Shown here in pieces: positions 34,801 to 47,108 of a stretch of DNA of 64,000 bases (position 1 is the stretch's first letter; each line of letters starts with the position of its first letter). The notes beneath the pieces were generated by a model. It was given only the letters and a program-made list of their open reading frames with translations, did not search any database and was not told the DNA's origin. The translations under genes and the position numbers were made by a program. This stretch comes from Todiramphus chloris collaris. Taxonomy: Eukaryota; Chordata; Aves; Coraciiformes; Alcedinidae. The stretch lies in the NCBI GenBank assembly GCA_025345505.1, contig JANVCC010009942.1, positions 40,081 to 104,080 of the forward strand. The letters run 5' to 3'.

Positions 34801-37800
34801 CCTCTTGAAGAATGTCAAAAGCAAAATGGAGGTAAGCTGCTTGCAGAGCAGAAGCAGATACAGCCCTGGCCAATGTAATGAAACTGTGAGTTTGCAACCA
34901 CAGCATGAGAAGTGAGAGCATGTGCAACACTACATGTGCTTTGAGGGAGGGGTCTGAGGGGCTGAAACTGCAAAGTTTCTTCTCCAGAGGAATTGGATCC
35001 TTGTAAGAAGGGGGGGAAAGAGTTAGGAGCATTCTTCCTTTTCTATTCTGCACCTTAGCTTGTTTTAGGTTGAAGAAAACAAATCAAAACCTGTGGGAGG
35101 AGTGGTAAGACACTTCCTGCTGGATCTGCTTGGCCTCAGGTAACAAAACAACGACATGGATCATCTAATCCATGAAATATGAAGTTTAATGGAATGAAAG
35201 GCTGAGGCCAGCCTCCTGTTGTGCAGCACTGGTGTCTCCCTTTCAGATAGATCTGCTATAATAAGCCCTCACAAGCCCTCCCTCTTTGAAGAATGCTCTA
35301 TAATTTTAAATCTTTCAAGACTTCAGACTAATTTGAGGAATGTTCAGTGAAGACAATTTATTAGCTCCAAAAACATCTGAGGTACAAACATAGAGTGAAC
35401 CAAGCTGGTTATGCAGAAAATAGCAAAACCCTAAATGACATTTAAAAGCAAGCCAGAGTAAAACCATTTTGGGGTTTCTCTCTTTTACAAAATGGAGATG
35501 GTAAAGACCAGTTAATGCAAGAATTAAACAATATATACTGTTGATTAAGAAAGGACAAAAGTAAAAAAAATATTTGCACTAGCCTGTTGAAAATACCCAG
35601 CACTACTGCCAGATGCCCAAAGGTAGCACTGCTTTGCTTGTAAGCAAGCTGGACCCCTCTGGGCAAGGTCACTCTCCCAAACTGTGCACTGAGGAGCATC
35701 TGGTGGATAAAGCACTACCGGCTCAGGAATGCTGCTCTCCTGCAGTTCTGTTTTCCCAGTTGTCATCTCTGTTTATAAATTGTCCACTTATAGCAAATCC
35801 AGCACCTGCTACAGACACCTCAAGCTGACAAATGCTTGACTGTATCTCAGAAGGAGCCTTTCAATGCTTTATTCTGTCATGCTCGATTATATGGTTAAAG
35901 CAGCTTTCCAGAATTCCTGAGGAAAAGTTTACACTGTTGTGAACAAACTGCAGAAACCTCTATAATTGCTTTTGGGTAGACCTGTGGATGGGTAGATGTA
36001 TGGTGTTAACTTTCAGAATAAAATAACACATCCACTGGGCCTTTAATATACCACCCTCTGTAAATATAGTACATTTACCTTTTACACAGCACTTAAAGAT
36101 GAATTTAGGAAAAAAAAAAAAAAAAAATAAAAAAAAAATAAACCTACTGAATCTTTTACTGTTTAGTTTGACTGATTTGCAATTTTGATATTACTAGAAT
36201 ATGATCATTATTAATTAATAACTCCCAAGTGGAAAGTGTCAGATGTCTGGATTTGTTCAAACTCATTCACCTCTTCCTTTAATCAACCTCCCTCACCTCA
36301 AAGGTACTCAAACAGCAAGGAGCAAACACTCAGTTAAAGGCAACAAAAAACAGAAAAGCAACCCTATTGCTCATCCCAAGAATAGTCCAAAACACAGGCT
36401 GACTGTGAACACAACCTCCTGCTGAAAAAGCAAAGCTCTGAGGAAAAAATCTAGCTGCCAGTCTAGATGAACATTCCAGAGTTGCTAGTAACCAGCTGAG
36501 GGGAAAGCTGAGGCCAGTGCATCTTCAGCCAAAGGAGGACTCCTGGGACACGTCATGATGCAAGGACTTGTGGGTTTTTGGAATTCATTCCTCTTCCTTC
36601 CCTGTGGCCAGAAATAGATTCAAATTTTTGACCCTCAGGCATAGTATAATTAGCCTATTTATTAATCTGGACTTTTGGGAACACCTTAGATGTACAATGG
36701 GTGACTGGTGAAAATTAATGAATTTTTTGGGGGTGGTTGCTTTTTACTGAGATTAGTGATTTGCTTCTGCATTTCTTGCAGTTTGTGGGGTGTAAATGGA
36801 ATAACTTGAGGATGGCAGAGAATGACATGGGCTTTCCTCATGTAGCCAAATCAGTATTCATAAAGAGGTGAATGAAATATGACTTCAAATGCCTTGAATG
36901 TTATAGGTTTCTCATTCTCTCTGGACTGTTCATCTCATTTGCTCCAGTGCAAAGTTGACCCAAAATGTTACTGAATAAAATTTCTCACAATAGCTGTCTT
37001 TTACCCAGCTCAGGCAGATTGCACAACTCACCAGTGATCCTAGCCCACAAGCTCAGTGGTTGCAGCTGGACCACACTAACTCAGGAAGGGTCTTCACACC
37101 ATGAGTGGGTGGTCCTGGTGGTCTGTCTTCAGGGAAGCTGGCAGCCAGTGATGCTGAAGAGCAGCAGCCTAGAAACACTTCATTAATTTGTGAAGCTCAC
37201 TGCCCCAAGATAAAAAGAGGTCAAGTGCTCAAGAGGACTCCAAATGGATTAGCTTTTGTACTGCTCCTGCAAACTTCTAATTGTACTTGACATTCACAGG
37301 CAACAGCAGAGAAACCTTCCCATTATAAGGCATTATCCAACCTTTCCTGGAGTTGAGGAAAAAAAGACCAAAAAAAAATGTCCCAACATTTTCTCAGGAG
37401 CAACTGACAAGGTCTAGTAAAAGAGGAACAGTTCACCAGAGAGACACTACTGCCATATGGCCACTCCCAAATGTGTCCAAGTGCCTCCTGGCTTGCTGAG
37501 TGTTAAGAACAGGAGAAGTGAACATTGTTGCAGCTGAACAGAAAGTCCTCATCATTTCTTGGTTGGCCCAGGAGATGGTGACTGCAAATTATCAGCAAAA
37601 GCTGGAAGCCAGGCTTTAGTGAGATAAGGCTTAGTGCAGTGTGGATGAGGTAGGCTGGCATGACCAGTCACAGCAAACCTGACTGCTTGCTCCTTGTGGC
37701 AGTGGTGGTAGCATCCTGGGCCCTTTGCAAGGGAAGGCAGGGAGCTGGGAGCTGCCTCCTGACTGAGTGCACATCTACCATCAGATCCATGACCACAGGC

Positions 37801-40304
37801 ACATTCCTTCCAAAACACTAGTAAAATGGTTCAAAATACATTGGTATGGACTGTGTTATTACCAGCTAGTTCTTTGCACCTAAAATCAGATGCACTTGCA
37901 TAATTTCTGTGAACAATATGAAAGAAAACAATATTTATCAGGTTTCCCAGATACTACTTCAAGCATTGAATAATATTGTTTTAAGCATATGACCCAGACC
38001 TTAACACACAGTTTTGAAATATCCTTTCCTCTATATTTATTATGCAAAAGAGATCTAAAAATACATTCAAATATTCGAAATACAAGTCTTTGATGCTCTA
38101 AATTGACCCATGTCTAATTTTGTTCCAGTTAATCTGAAAAAGCTTTAAATTGAACACTTTGTCTCCAATTTTAATGTTATTCACCTTTGTGGTTACATTT
38201 GCAAACCAAGGTATTGTAAGAATACAATACAAGGTACTTTAAGAATATGAGCTCACCGGTAAACCAGTCTTTCATGACACAAATTTGTTTTTCAGACTTC
38301 AAAAATCATTTCTAAGCACTTAGAGAGGCCTAAAAATACTTTTTCCTAGCATAGATTAGTAGTCAAGAGAGATTATGCAGATCTAAATTCACTTTCTTCT
38401 ACCAAATATAGGAAAAGGGAATATTTGAAACACAGGAACAGATAAAAATAATTGTCAGTAAAGCAGGAATCAGTACTCACATTACAGCTTTAGGTGACTA
38501 TCAAGCTGAAATAGGAAGCCAGAAAGTTTTCACTTCATCAGCAACACTTAAGTCTACTACCCTACTTATAGTACTCCTTTGCCTGTGGATCATTTCCGAT
38601 GAACTGCTTTCTTCCTTTTGTTTTAGTAACGGTGATTAACAATCCTTTCTCAATAAAGTCCTGAAATACTCAATACAGACATACAATGGTGTTAAATCCT
38701 AGTCATCAGTGAAGTAGTTCAGAAAATTCCCATTCAGGTGTAATGATAGAGGTAAAAATGTTTGTAAGCTTACAAACCTATTTTCAAATTAGGTTAGCTC
38801 TCAAATGCACATTAGCATTTTCTCCCAGATCTTCACGACAGTTCAAAATGTTGCGTGTGAGGAGGTTTTTGGAATGTGGCCATCAGCTCCACTGTAAGAT
38901 TGGTTAGGTGTTGAGTAAGCACTTCTGGAAGTGCTTTCAAGTTGTGTCTCAGGGCTGAGTAGGGGATAGTATGTCCTACTTAAAAAATTTGACTCACTGC
39001 ACAGGGAGAACAGAAAATACAATGAAAGTCAAGCAGTAAAATGCAAGCATTGAACAATACAACTTTACACAGAGTACTGTTAACATTCACTACTCTGGTA
39101 GTCATTATATTAGAATGGATTTATGATGGAAATATGCTGAGGAAATCATTATATCTACCTGGATGTTGGTGACTTTTATCCAACAGGCATCCAGTTGCTG
39201 CAGGCTTGAGGACATTCACACTTTCAAGGCTAAGTTTTTCCTGTGTTTAGATATTTGAGAGGACACAGTTTTACTTGTCACATTGTACTGGTACTGACAT
39301 GACAGATACCTGCACTCATGCCACACAGCTTGTGCAGGCATGTAGTCCTTAACAGAAGCCACCGCTTTTGGCTCCAGTCAATAGTACGTGCACCTCGACA
39401 TATTACTTTTGTTTACTGTCTTGGCTGAGAGTCCAGTCTTTGGGTCACTGAGGCGATACTGCACACAACATACTTTCCTGTATTTGGTAACACTAGTTTT
39501 TCTCACAAATCAGTAGTGCTAAGTACACACTTAATCTTCATATTCCATATTTTCCTATGTGCATCTTAGAGGATGACATTGTATATCACCTATGTATGCT
39601 GACTTGCAATGCTCCACTGACCCCTAATATTTCTTCAGTGTCAGTTGCAAGGAATTTGCTGATGATATCTGGCCTTTGATGTGCAGCTTCACTAATCAGA
39701 GAAGTTTTTGTGCAATTTATCACACTTTGTTGCTGAGTGTATTTCAGACCATGCTTTGGAATAGGTAGCCTCACTCTTCAAATCAAATCTCCCCTGAATT
39801 TTGCCTGACATGTTTTTAACCTCAAGAATTAATATCCTCATTGTCATAACTTTGTCATCCTTTTCTCTCACTACAGACCAGTTCCATGCTGTGTTATATT
39901 TTTTTCCTGCAGTCTGTATGGTAATACTGCATCTAATGATACTTGCATAACTTCAACTTTCCTTGAAAGCAACAAGGAAAGAATCAGGCCTGAGTTGCCC
40001 ACAAGAACAGAGGCAGACAAAAAATGAGCAATATGCAACACACCTCAAAATGATGCACAAAGAGTTCCCATGAAACTAAGTTTCTCTTTTTTAAGAAACA
40101 GGATAATTAACTTTGCAGCACACAAACAAGACATGTTTCAGAAGCTTTCCTTCACTGCAGTGCTCAGCTTGAAGACTAGAAGTAACAACACAAGAACATC
40201 ACCAGAAATAACTCTGGTCTCACTGTCTGAGATTAGGGCATAGCTTGTGAGATCAAGATCTTTGTTATATTATTTGCCTCGTTCTTTAACAAAAAGACTA
40301 GATA
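34801..40304. other. Non-coding DNA, no gene seen
   Basis: AT-rich single-copy sequence with an A-rich tract at 36110-36142. No exon or transposon that I can name. Confidence 0.55.
36110..36142. repeat. A-rich tract (A17 TAA A8)
   Basis: A run of A with two interrupting T residues. No polyadenylation signal lies at the right distance upstream. Confidence 0.8.
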
Positions 40305-40554
40305 TCCTCAGGACGACTGGGCTCCTGATTTGGTAGTCAGGGATGGGGAGCAGAATACCCCTCCTGTAATCTAGGAGGAAGTAGTTAGTGATCTGCTGTG
40401 CCACTTAGATCCCAACAACTGCATGAGTCTGGATGGGATTCATCCCAGGGTGCTGAGGGAGCTGGCGGAAGAACTGGCTAAGCTTCTTTCCATCATTTAT
40501 CACCAGTCCTGGCTAACCAGGAGGTCCCACATGACTGGAGGTTGACCAGTGTGA

Positions 40555-41874
40555 CTCACCCACAAGAAGGGATGGAAGGAGGATCCAGGGAACCACGTGC
40601 CTGTCAGCCTGACTTCGGTGCCTGGCAAGGTTATGGAGCAGATCAGCTTGAGTGTCATCAAGCAACATATAGAAGACAACCAGGCGATCAGGCCTAGCCA
40701 ACATGGGTTTAGGAATGGAAGGTCCTGCCTGACCAATCTCATATCCTTCTATGACTGGGTGTCGCACCTAGTGGATGAGGGGAAGGCTGTGGGTGTGGTT
40801 TACTTTGACTTCAGCAAAGCCTTTAACACAGTCTCCCACAGCTTTCTCCTGGAAAAGCTGGTGGTTCACGGCTTCGACAGGTGCACCTTTTGCTGGGTTA
40901 AAAACCGGTTGGATGACAGGGCCCAGAGAGTGGTGGTGAACAGTTCTGCATCCAGTTGGAGTCTGGTGACCAGTGGTGTACCCCAGGGATCAGTACTGGG
41001 CCCCATCCTATTCAACACCTTTACTGATGACCTGGATGTGGGGATTGAGTCTACCCTCAGTAAATTTGCAGATGACACCAAATTGGGAGGCAGTGTTAAT
41101 CTGCTGGAGGGTAGGAAGACACTGCAGAGGGACCTGGACAGGCTGGGTCAGTGGGCTGAGGCCAACGGTATGAAGTTCAACAGGACCAAGTGCAGGGTCC
41201 TGCACTTTGTCCACAATAACCCCATGGAACGCCACAGACAGGGGAAGGAGTGGATGGAGAGCAGCCTGCTGGAGAGAGACCTGGGAATGCTGGTTGACAA
41301 CCGATTGAACATGAGCCAGCAGTGTGCTCAGGTGGCCCAGAAGGCCAATGACATCCTGGCTTGTATCAGGAATAGTGTGGCCTGCAGGAGTAGGGATGTG
41401 ATTCTCCCCCTGTACTCAGCACTGGTGAGGCCTCACCTCGAGTACTGTGTGCAGTTCTGGGCCCCTCACTTCAAGAAGGATTTTGAGGTGCTGGAGCGGA
41501 TCCAGAGGATCCAGAGGAGAGCAACGAGGCTGTGGAAGGGACTGGAGGGAAAATCTTATGAGGAGAGGCTGAGGGAGCTGGGGTTGTTTAGCCTGGAGAA
41601 GAGAAGATGCAGCGGTCCCCCTTGTCACTACAACTACCTGAAGGGAGGGTGTAGCCAGGTGAGGGTTAGGTTCTCCTCCCCGGCAACCAGTGACAGGATG
41701 AGAGGGCATGGCCTGAAGCTGCACCAGGGGAGGTTTATGTTGGATATCAGGAAGCACTTCCTGACAGAGAGGGTGATCAGACATTGGAATGGACTGCCCA
41801 GGGAGGTGGTGGACTCACCGTCCCTGGATGTATTTAAAGAAAGGCTGGATGTGGCACTTAGTGACATGGTCTAG
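40555..41874 (+). pseudogene. CR1 ORF2 fragment with intact reverse-transcriptase core
   Basis: An uninterrupted frame of about 440 codons encodes the CR1 reverse transcriptase and C-terminal region. Numbering from the GTG at 40597, [14 protein letters not shown] is at the N-end and motif A (YFDFSKAF, catalytic Asp 71) follows. Motif [12 protein letters not shown] is at 125-135 and motif C FADD at 157-160, so all three catalytic aspartates are kept. The C-terminal HWNRL-type block reads [12 protein letters not shown], ending LDVALSDMV and stop. There is no natural start: the frame simply opens after the stop at 40552-40554. Upstream CR1 homology (VPHDWRL near 40530) is in another frame, so at least one frameshift separates it. 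The endonuclease is missing. A 9-bp duplication (41501-41518) gives IQRIQR where CR1 normally has one copy. Confidence 0.92.
41501..41518. repeat. 9-bp tandem duplication inside CR1 ORF2
   Basis: TCCAGAGGA is present twice in a row, adding three codons without breaking the frame. Confidence 0.85.
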
Positions 41875-42039
41875 CTGATGTGATGGTGTTAGTTCTTGGT
41901 GATGGACTTTATGATCTCAGAAATCTTTTTCAGCCTCATTCATTCTGTGATTCTGTCATTCTGTGTTACAGGTTAAATCTTGTCATGTTAATTCACCCTT
42001 CACACAGTCTAGTGGTGGGATGCAGCTCAAGAGACCTTA

Positions 42040-42262
42040 GCATTCTTCATAGCTAACTTAGTCTGGAGCTGGCTGGGTGACCTCACACAAATCCCTTTAT
42101 CTCCTTAGACTTCAGTTTCACGATCTCCAAAATAGGGCTAGCAATGTTTCCTTGTGTTACTTGAAGATAAGATGTTAAGAAGAGGCATTTTACTATTATT
42201 TAGGTTAAAACATGTATGACTTTGAGGGACCTCTGCACAAATAAAAAGATGAGTACTTTTCC
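42040..42262 (+). mobile_element. MIR-type SINE relic (forward)
   Basis: GCTGGCTGGGTGACCTCACA, CTTAGACTTCAGTTTCACG and ATCTCCAAAATAGGGCTAG correspond in order to the MIR segments around TGTGACCTTGGGCAAG, CTCAGTTTCC and ATCTGTAAAATGGGGATAA. A possible L2-like 3' tail (GACTTTGAGGGACCTCTG near 42220) follows. Divergence is high, so the limits are approximate. Confidence 0.72.
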
Positions 42263-43417
42263 TGAAGTGCTCATCACAGGACCGGAATTTCTCTGAGGTA
42301 CAGAAATACTATTGTCTCCCTACAACTGTCAGGGAACTGTCACAGGTGACCAGTGCTGCTTTGCATACATATACGTCTCATGATCTCCACGCAGATGCAC
42401 AAACACAAACCTCTCTGGACACCTCACCTCCCACCAGTGCCTTGCTACAAACCCACATTGCTTTGTGGCTTAGACCATGATCAAAGTCTGAATGCTTATA
42501 ACCATGGGCTGAGATGACAAGTGTTGGCATTAGGGTCCCACTCAAAGGAGAACATTTTGTTTGTTACACAAAACAGTGAAGTTCAGAGGGATTCTCCAGC
42601 CATGGTCAGTGTGCCAAACAAGGACATGGAAAAGGGGAGGTCAGGTTATTCATCTGGATTGTCCAGTAAGAGGACTTGAACTGAGGTCTCTCCGGTAAGC
42701 AGCCTACAAACTGGCTGTGATGTCTTGGCTGTGGGGTGAAATTTGAAAAACAGAGTGAGAAAGACAAGGCAAAAAGAAGTGGTTTGTTTAAGTGCCTTCA
42801 GGTAAGGAGTGTCAAATGGAAAACCAGCAGATAATTTATGCTGTAAGCAAGGCTCCTTGGCTCTTCCCCCTAGAGATTCACAGACACAACATGCTGACCT
42901 TCACAGGTTTCATTCTGAGTGACTGCTTGTCCCTTAGGAAGTGCCTGGGCTGACTCTGGAGCAGTCAGAGTATCAACGTTTTTCATACATTGAAGATACT
43001 TTTACAACACCTGAGAGTGGCTTGCAAATCTAGCCTCCAGTTAGCTTGGATACATTTTGCCATGACCTTGCATACCTGGATTTCGTGGTGCACTTAGATA
43101 ACATGCAGCAGAAGTCTGTGAAAATGGAAGAGATTTAAAAAACTTCTTCTTTTTTCAAATTGTTCATCTCTCTGGCTATTCACAAGTAGTTGGAAGGTTA
43201 TACTATAGTGAAGACCTCCATAGAGCTCTAAAAATGCTATAGGTATAAAATGACTTTTAGTGAGTCCTAGTTACTTACTTGTGGGAAAAGGAAAACAGGG
43301 TTACGTCCCACAGCATGGTAAGAAAAACATATTTCATTTTAGAGTACACAAATATAAAAGCAAATTCTAAAAACTGCTATATGAAAACCTCAAGGTACTC
43401 ATCAAAACATTTTCTGA

Positions 43418-43448
43418 TTTTTTTTTCTTTTCTTTTTTTTTTTTTTTT
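43418..43448. repeat. T-rich tract
   Basis: A 31-base T-rich run interrupted by two C residues, ending in T16. A short TA dinucleotide run follows at 43478-43490. Confidence 0.8.
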
Positions 43449-43646
43449 AATAAAGAATGGTTGTGTTTTTGTTCCTTTTATATATATATAGAGGACACTT
43501 GTTTCCCAGGATGCCTTCCTGGGTTTAAGTCTTTGGGATTGGGGTAGAATTTAAAATTAGGCTTATTTATGTATTTATTCTGGGTAGATACATGACTGGC
43601 ACTTAGTTGCATTGTTTCCTCTTATAGTAAGTAATTGATATTTTTC

Positions 43647-43679
43647 TTTTTTTTTTTGTACAGCATTTCAATCTTTATT
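43647..43679 (-). promoter_or_regulatory. Poly(A) signal followed by A-tract (reverse)
   Basis: On the minus strand AATAAA (43674-43679) is followed 16 bases later by a run of 11 A (43647-43657). This is the spacing of a messenger 3' end. It could be the 3' end of a retrocopied transcript, a genuine 3' UTR end beside a genomic A-tract, or chance in AT-rich DNA. I recognise no coding sequence upstream. Confidence 0.35.
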
Positions 43680-45130
43680 TGCCAGTAGTGTAAACATGCC
43701 ACTACTAGCAATTGTGAGCATACCCTGAAATAAACACACTAAAGTACAAGACCTCCTTGTCTTCTTTTACTTCCAATTAAAGGTTTACTAGAAACACTCC
43801 AGGAAGGAAATATAACCTCAAGCAAACTATTTTAATAATGTAAGGACAAACAAACTCGAAGGCAAAGCTAAACACAGCTCTTTGCAAATTACAGGGCAGT
43901 CTTTTTCAGAATATGAGACGATATAACAAGACTAAACTAACTTTCTCCACTCTCACAAATGAGAAATAACACATGGCAAAGAGACAAGTCATTTGTCTAA
44001 TCCTAAAATAAAAACTCAAGGTAACATTATTATGAATACAGTCACAGATATTTTTGATGGTACTGCTTGATTTTGTGTGCATCCTTGCAGACAGATCTCA
44101 GATGTGTAAGCACAGGGAACAGCAAGCTCCCTTATAAAAACATCTGCCATAAAAGACTAGAAAATATGAAAATAATGAGTGAGTGAGGAAAATCCCACTT
44201 GTAACTTGTCTAACAGTAGGCAGGGATGTGATAGACCTGTAGCCTAACTAAGGTCAAATCTATAAGAGAAAGCAGACCCTGTAGCACTGTTACTCTGTGT
44301 TTTATATAAACAATTGCTCCTGTTTCCTGACCTCTTGGCCCAAAAAGATACTCTTGTTTAAGGTCACAAGGAAAACAGGAGTGAATAGTACCTGGCAGTT
44401 TCTGAAGGAGAAATGCCTTAATTACATGGAGACAGACCAATTGTCTGCCTGTGGAGAGATAACTCTGTCAGTTAGGCTTAATACAAACTGGCCACCTCCT
44501 GAAGAGTTTTCCCATTTAGTAATCATACACGATAGCTAACCAAAGAGAAGTCTCTTATATTTCATTAATAGATGTTGTTACTAAAATGAAACTGAATTCC
44601 TGGATTCTTTTAAGTAAAGCTACCAAGAATAGTCCCATACCACTGAGAAAAAGTTAATTCAGTCCAAATTCCCATAGAAAGCATCAGTATGTGATATGCT
44701 CTTCATCTGGTGTAGAATTAGTGCCCAAATGAAAGGCCGTGTACCTCACCTGCTGTCCAGGAGCTACTTCCATTACCCATAAAATGGAGACTGTGTTGCA
44801 TATTATTCCTTTCTTCATATTAGATGTTGAAAGGACAATGCTTGTAATAAGGGGGCATTTAAGGCAATGTTGTACTATTAGGTTCATTAAACAGATAAAA
44901 TAGAAAATACACTCTGTTCTAAACAAAATATTTGGCAATGGCTCTGTATCAAGACTAATAAGGTTAACAATATGGATTGAAATCTGGAGTCTGAGGGACA
45001 AATCTTATGCTGAGTGGTCTCATCTTTCTGAGAGTATTAAGCATTGTTTAGTTCTGCAAGTAGCCCCAGTGGAATAACTCACACTACCAGGTCATGAAGA
45101 CTGATGTTGATTCTCCTAGCACTTCACTGG

Positions 45131-45214
45131 AAAGAAAAGAAAAAAAAAAAAAGAAAACAAAACAAAACCAAAAACAAAACAAACAAACAAACAAAAAAAC
45201 AAACCCACAAAAAT
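45131..45214. repeat. A/AC-rich low-complexity array
   Basis: Begins with A-rich sequence and continues as AAAC/AAACAAAC units on the plus strand. Confidence 0.88.
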
Positions 45215-46976
45215 TAATGGTTTCTAACTGACCCAGGCTTTTAGCTTACAGTTGTGGAACACTATTGCAACTGAGACCATCATTTCCCATTTGCTTTTCA
45301 GTATGTCATCTTGGAGTGCTCTTTATGAACTAGTATGGCTCTTAAGAGCTGTTTTAAAAATCATTATTTCTGTACAGGCATATTCTGATATCTCTGGTAA
45401 ATTCAGCAGTTTGTTAGTGTGATAGGCTGTGCTAGTAGCATTTAATTTCAGGATCTTTTATGAGCTTTGTGCAAGGCTTTGATCTGTGCAGTCCTTTGAA
45501 ATAGGACAGAATCAATATTGTTTGAATTGTGATTTGGTTATTTTTGTGTGCAAGATATATGAGAAACTCTCATCCCTAAAAGTATTTCCCTGCAACACAA
45601 CACAGTTCATTGTGACAGGGAGCAGGAAATACTGTGGAAATAAGGGATGGTTGAAGTCAGAAAAACGTTAATTATGTAGTGGGAAATTAGCCGGAGCAAT
45701 GCCTTTCAAACTTGTTCTGTTTGGAAACCCCTAAAAATCTGCAAGACTGTGCAAACCACTTTTCAGGGGTAAAAAAAAAAAAAAAGTTATTTGCCAATGC
45801 CCTTGTGTTTGGGTGGTCTTTCACAAACCTTTTAGAAGAGTAACTGCTCAGCTACAGCACTGGTATAGAGGTTCCTTCTTCAGAAGCTGGGAATGCCACA
45901 GGTTCTTTATGATGTCTTCTTGTGAAAACCTCAGTTACAAGGATTTTAACCACAGAAAATACATTTTTCAGCAAAATCATGCTCAAGTACTCTCCCTGTT
46001 TGTGCTGTTGTAAATAAAAACATATTGGCATCTTCTGACAGTTATTTGGGGGTTTTTTGGCCAATTGTTGTACAGTTTTCATAATACTTAATTTGGTATT
46101 TCCTGTCATAGACTGAGATGATCTATTTCTGACAGAGTCATACTTTACTATCAGTATTAGATAACATAATTTCTGATATTTGATGGTTACATAGCCAGGA
46201 CCTTGCTGAATGACATTGTATAATTTCACCACACTTACTGTATAATTCATATCTTAGAATATTTATTTCTTCATTTTTAAAATACAAGGGGGAATTATGT
46301 CAGCTTCTCTCTCCTTTCTTTTCTTCCAACTTTATCTAGTAAAGGTCCTATCTACATTTCATCACTCTGCATATCTGAAAACAAAGATTTACGTTCTCTC
46401 AGAGATATGTGACATAGATGACAATCAAAGTACCATCTATGTAAAATCATTCATTACTTAAGGAAGAACACTGATCAGTTTGCATATCTGCTCCTTTCTA
46501 TTTAGAGGACTAGACTTCCAGGATTATTATATTTGGAGGGATTTTAGACTCCCAACACTGTTTCTTATTCAAGCACAGGAAGCATCTACATTGTAAGCAT
46601 TCTTTCTTTCACAAATATTCAGCAAAGATTTATTTCTTGCATACAAATACCCTGCTCCTCTGAGCTTTGAGAAATTGCGATCCCTTCCCAGGGTGAATCA
46701 TAAAAAAAGATTATTGCTAGACTGAATTTCCATAGAAGACCCTCTAGCCTTCAGCTTTATTAATCAAGCTTGGTTACTAAAATACTTGGTTATTTTTGGT
46801 TAATACAAACTTTTGAAGTTATCCTTGAATGTATTTTTTTTCCCTTTCCCAGCATGTCCATGCTCCTAGAATTTGTCATTAGCAGTTGTGTCAATATGAC
46901 TTAGAGAAACTGGAAGGAAAAAAGTTGGAAGCCTTTTAGTGTACTGTCACTTTCTTGTATATTTACATGAATCATA

Positions 46977-47108
46977 AAATAAAACCAAACCAAAACAAAA
47001 CAAAACAAAACCACAAAACCAACAACAACCAAACAAAAAAAAACAAACCAAACCAAAACCAAACAACCAAAAAAACCCCAAAAAACCCACCACACCCAAC
47101 CCCCAAAA
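46977..47108. repeat. AC-rich low-complexity array (AAACC/AAAACC)
   Basis: About 130 bases of almost pure A and C, grading from AAAAC units to AAACC and CCCAAAA units. Chance open frames cross it on both strands (one rich in Phe and Trp, one in Asn, Gln and Lys) and are not genes. Confidence 0.9.

Larger units (their letters stand above)
40305..41965 (+). mobile_element. CR1 LINE, 1.66 kb, 5'-truncated (forward)
   Basis: CR1 homology starts near 40305 (GGGCTCCTGATTTGGTAGTC), in ORF2 between the endonuclease and reverse transcriptase, and runs through the 3' UTR to the tail ATTCTGTGATTCTGTCATTC at 41943-41962. The tail is a variant of the usual ATTCTATG octamer, which suggests a different CR1 subfamily from the 6.6-kb copy. 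It is the only substantial CR1 in forward orientation in this window. Confidence 0.95.

Noticed and set aside
44684-45001. 105-codon minus-strand frame with a GCAG/GTGAGG donor-like site and some MIR-like words
   Set aside because: No matching acceptor, no recognisable protein, and the MIR resemblance is too short to support.
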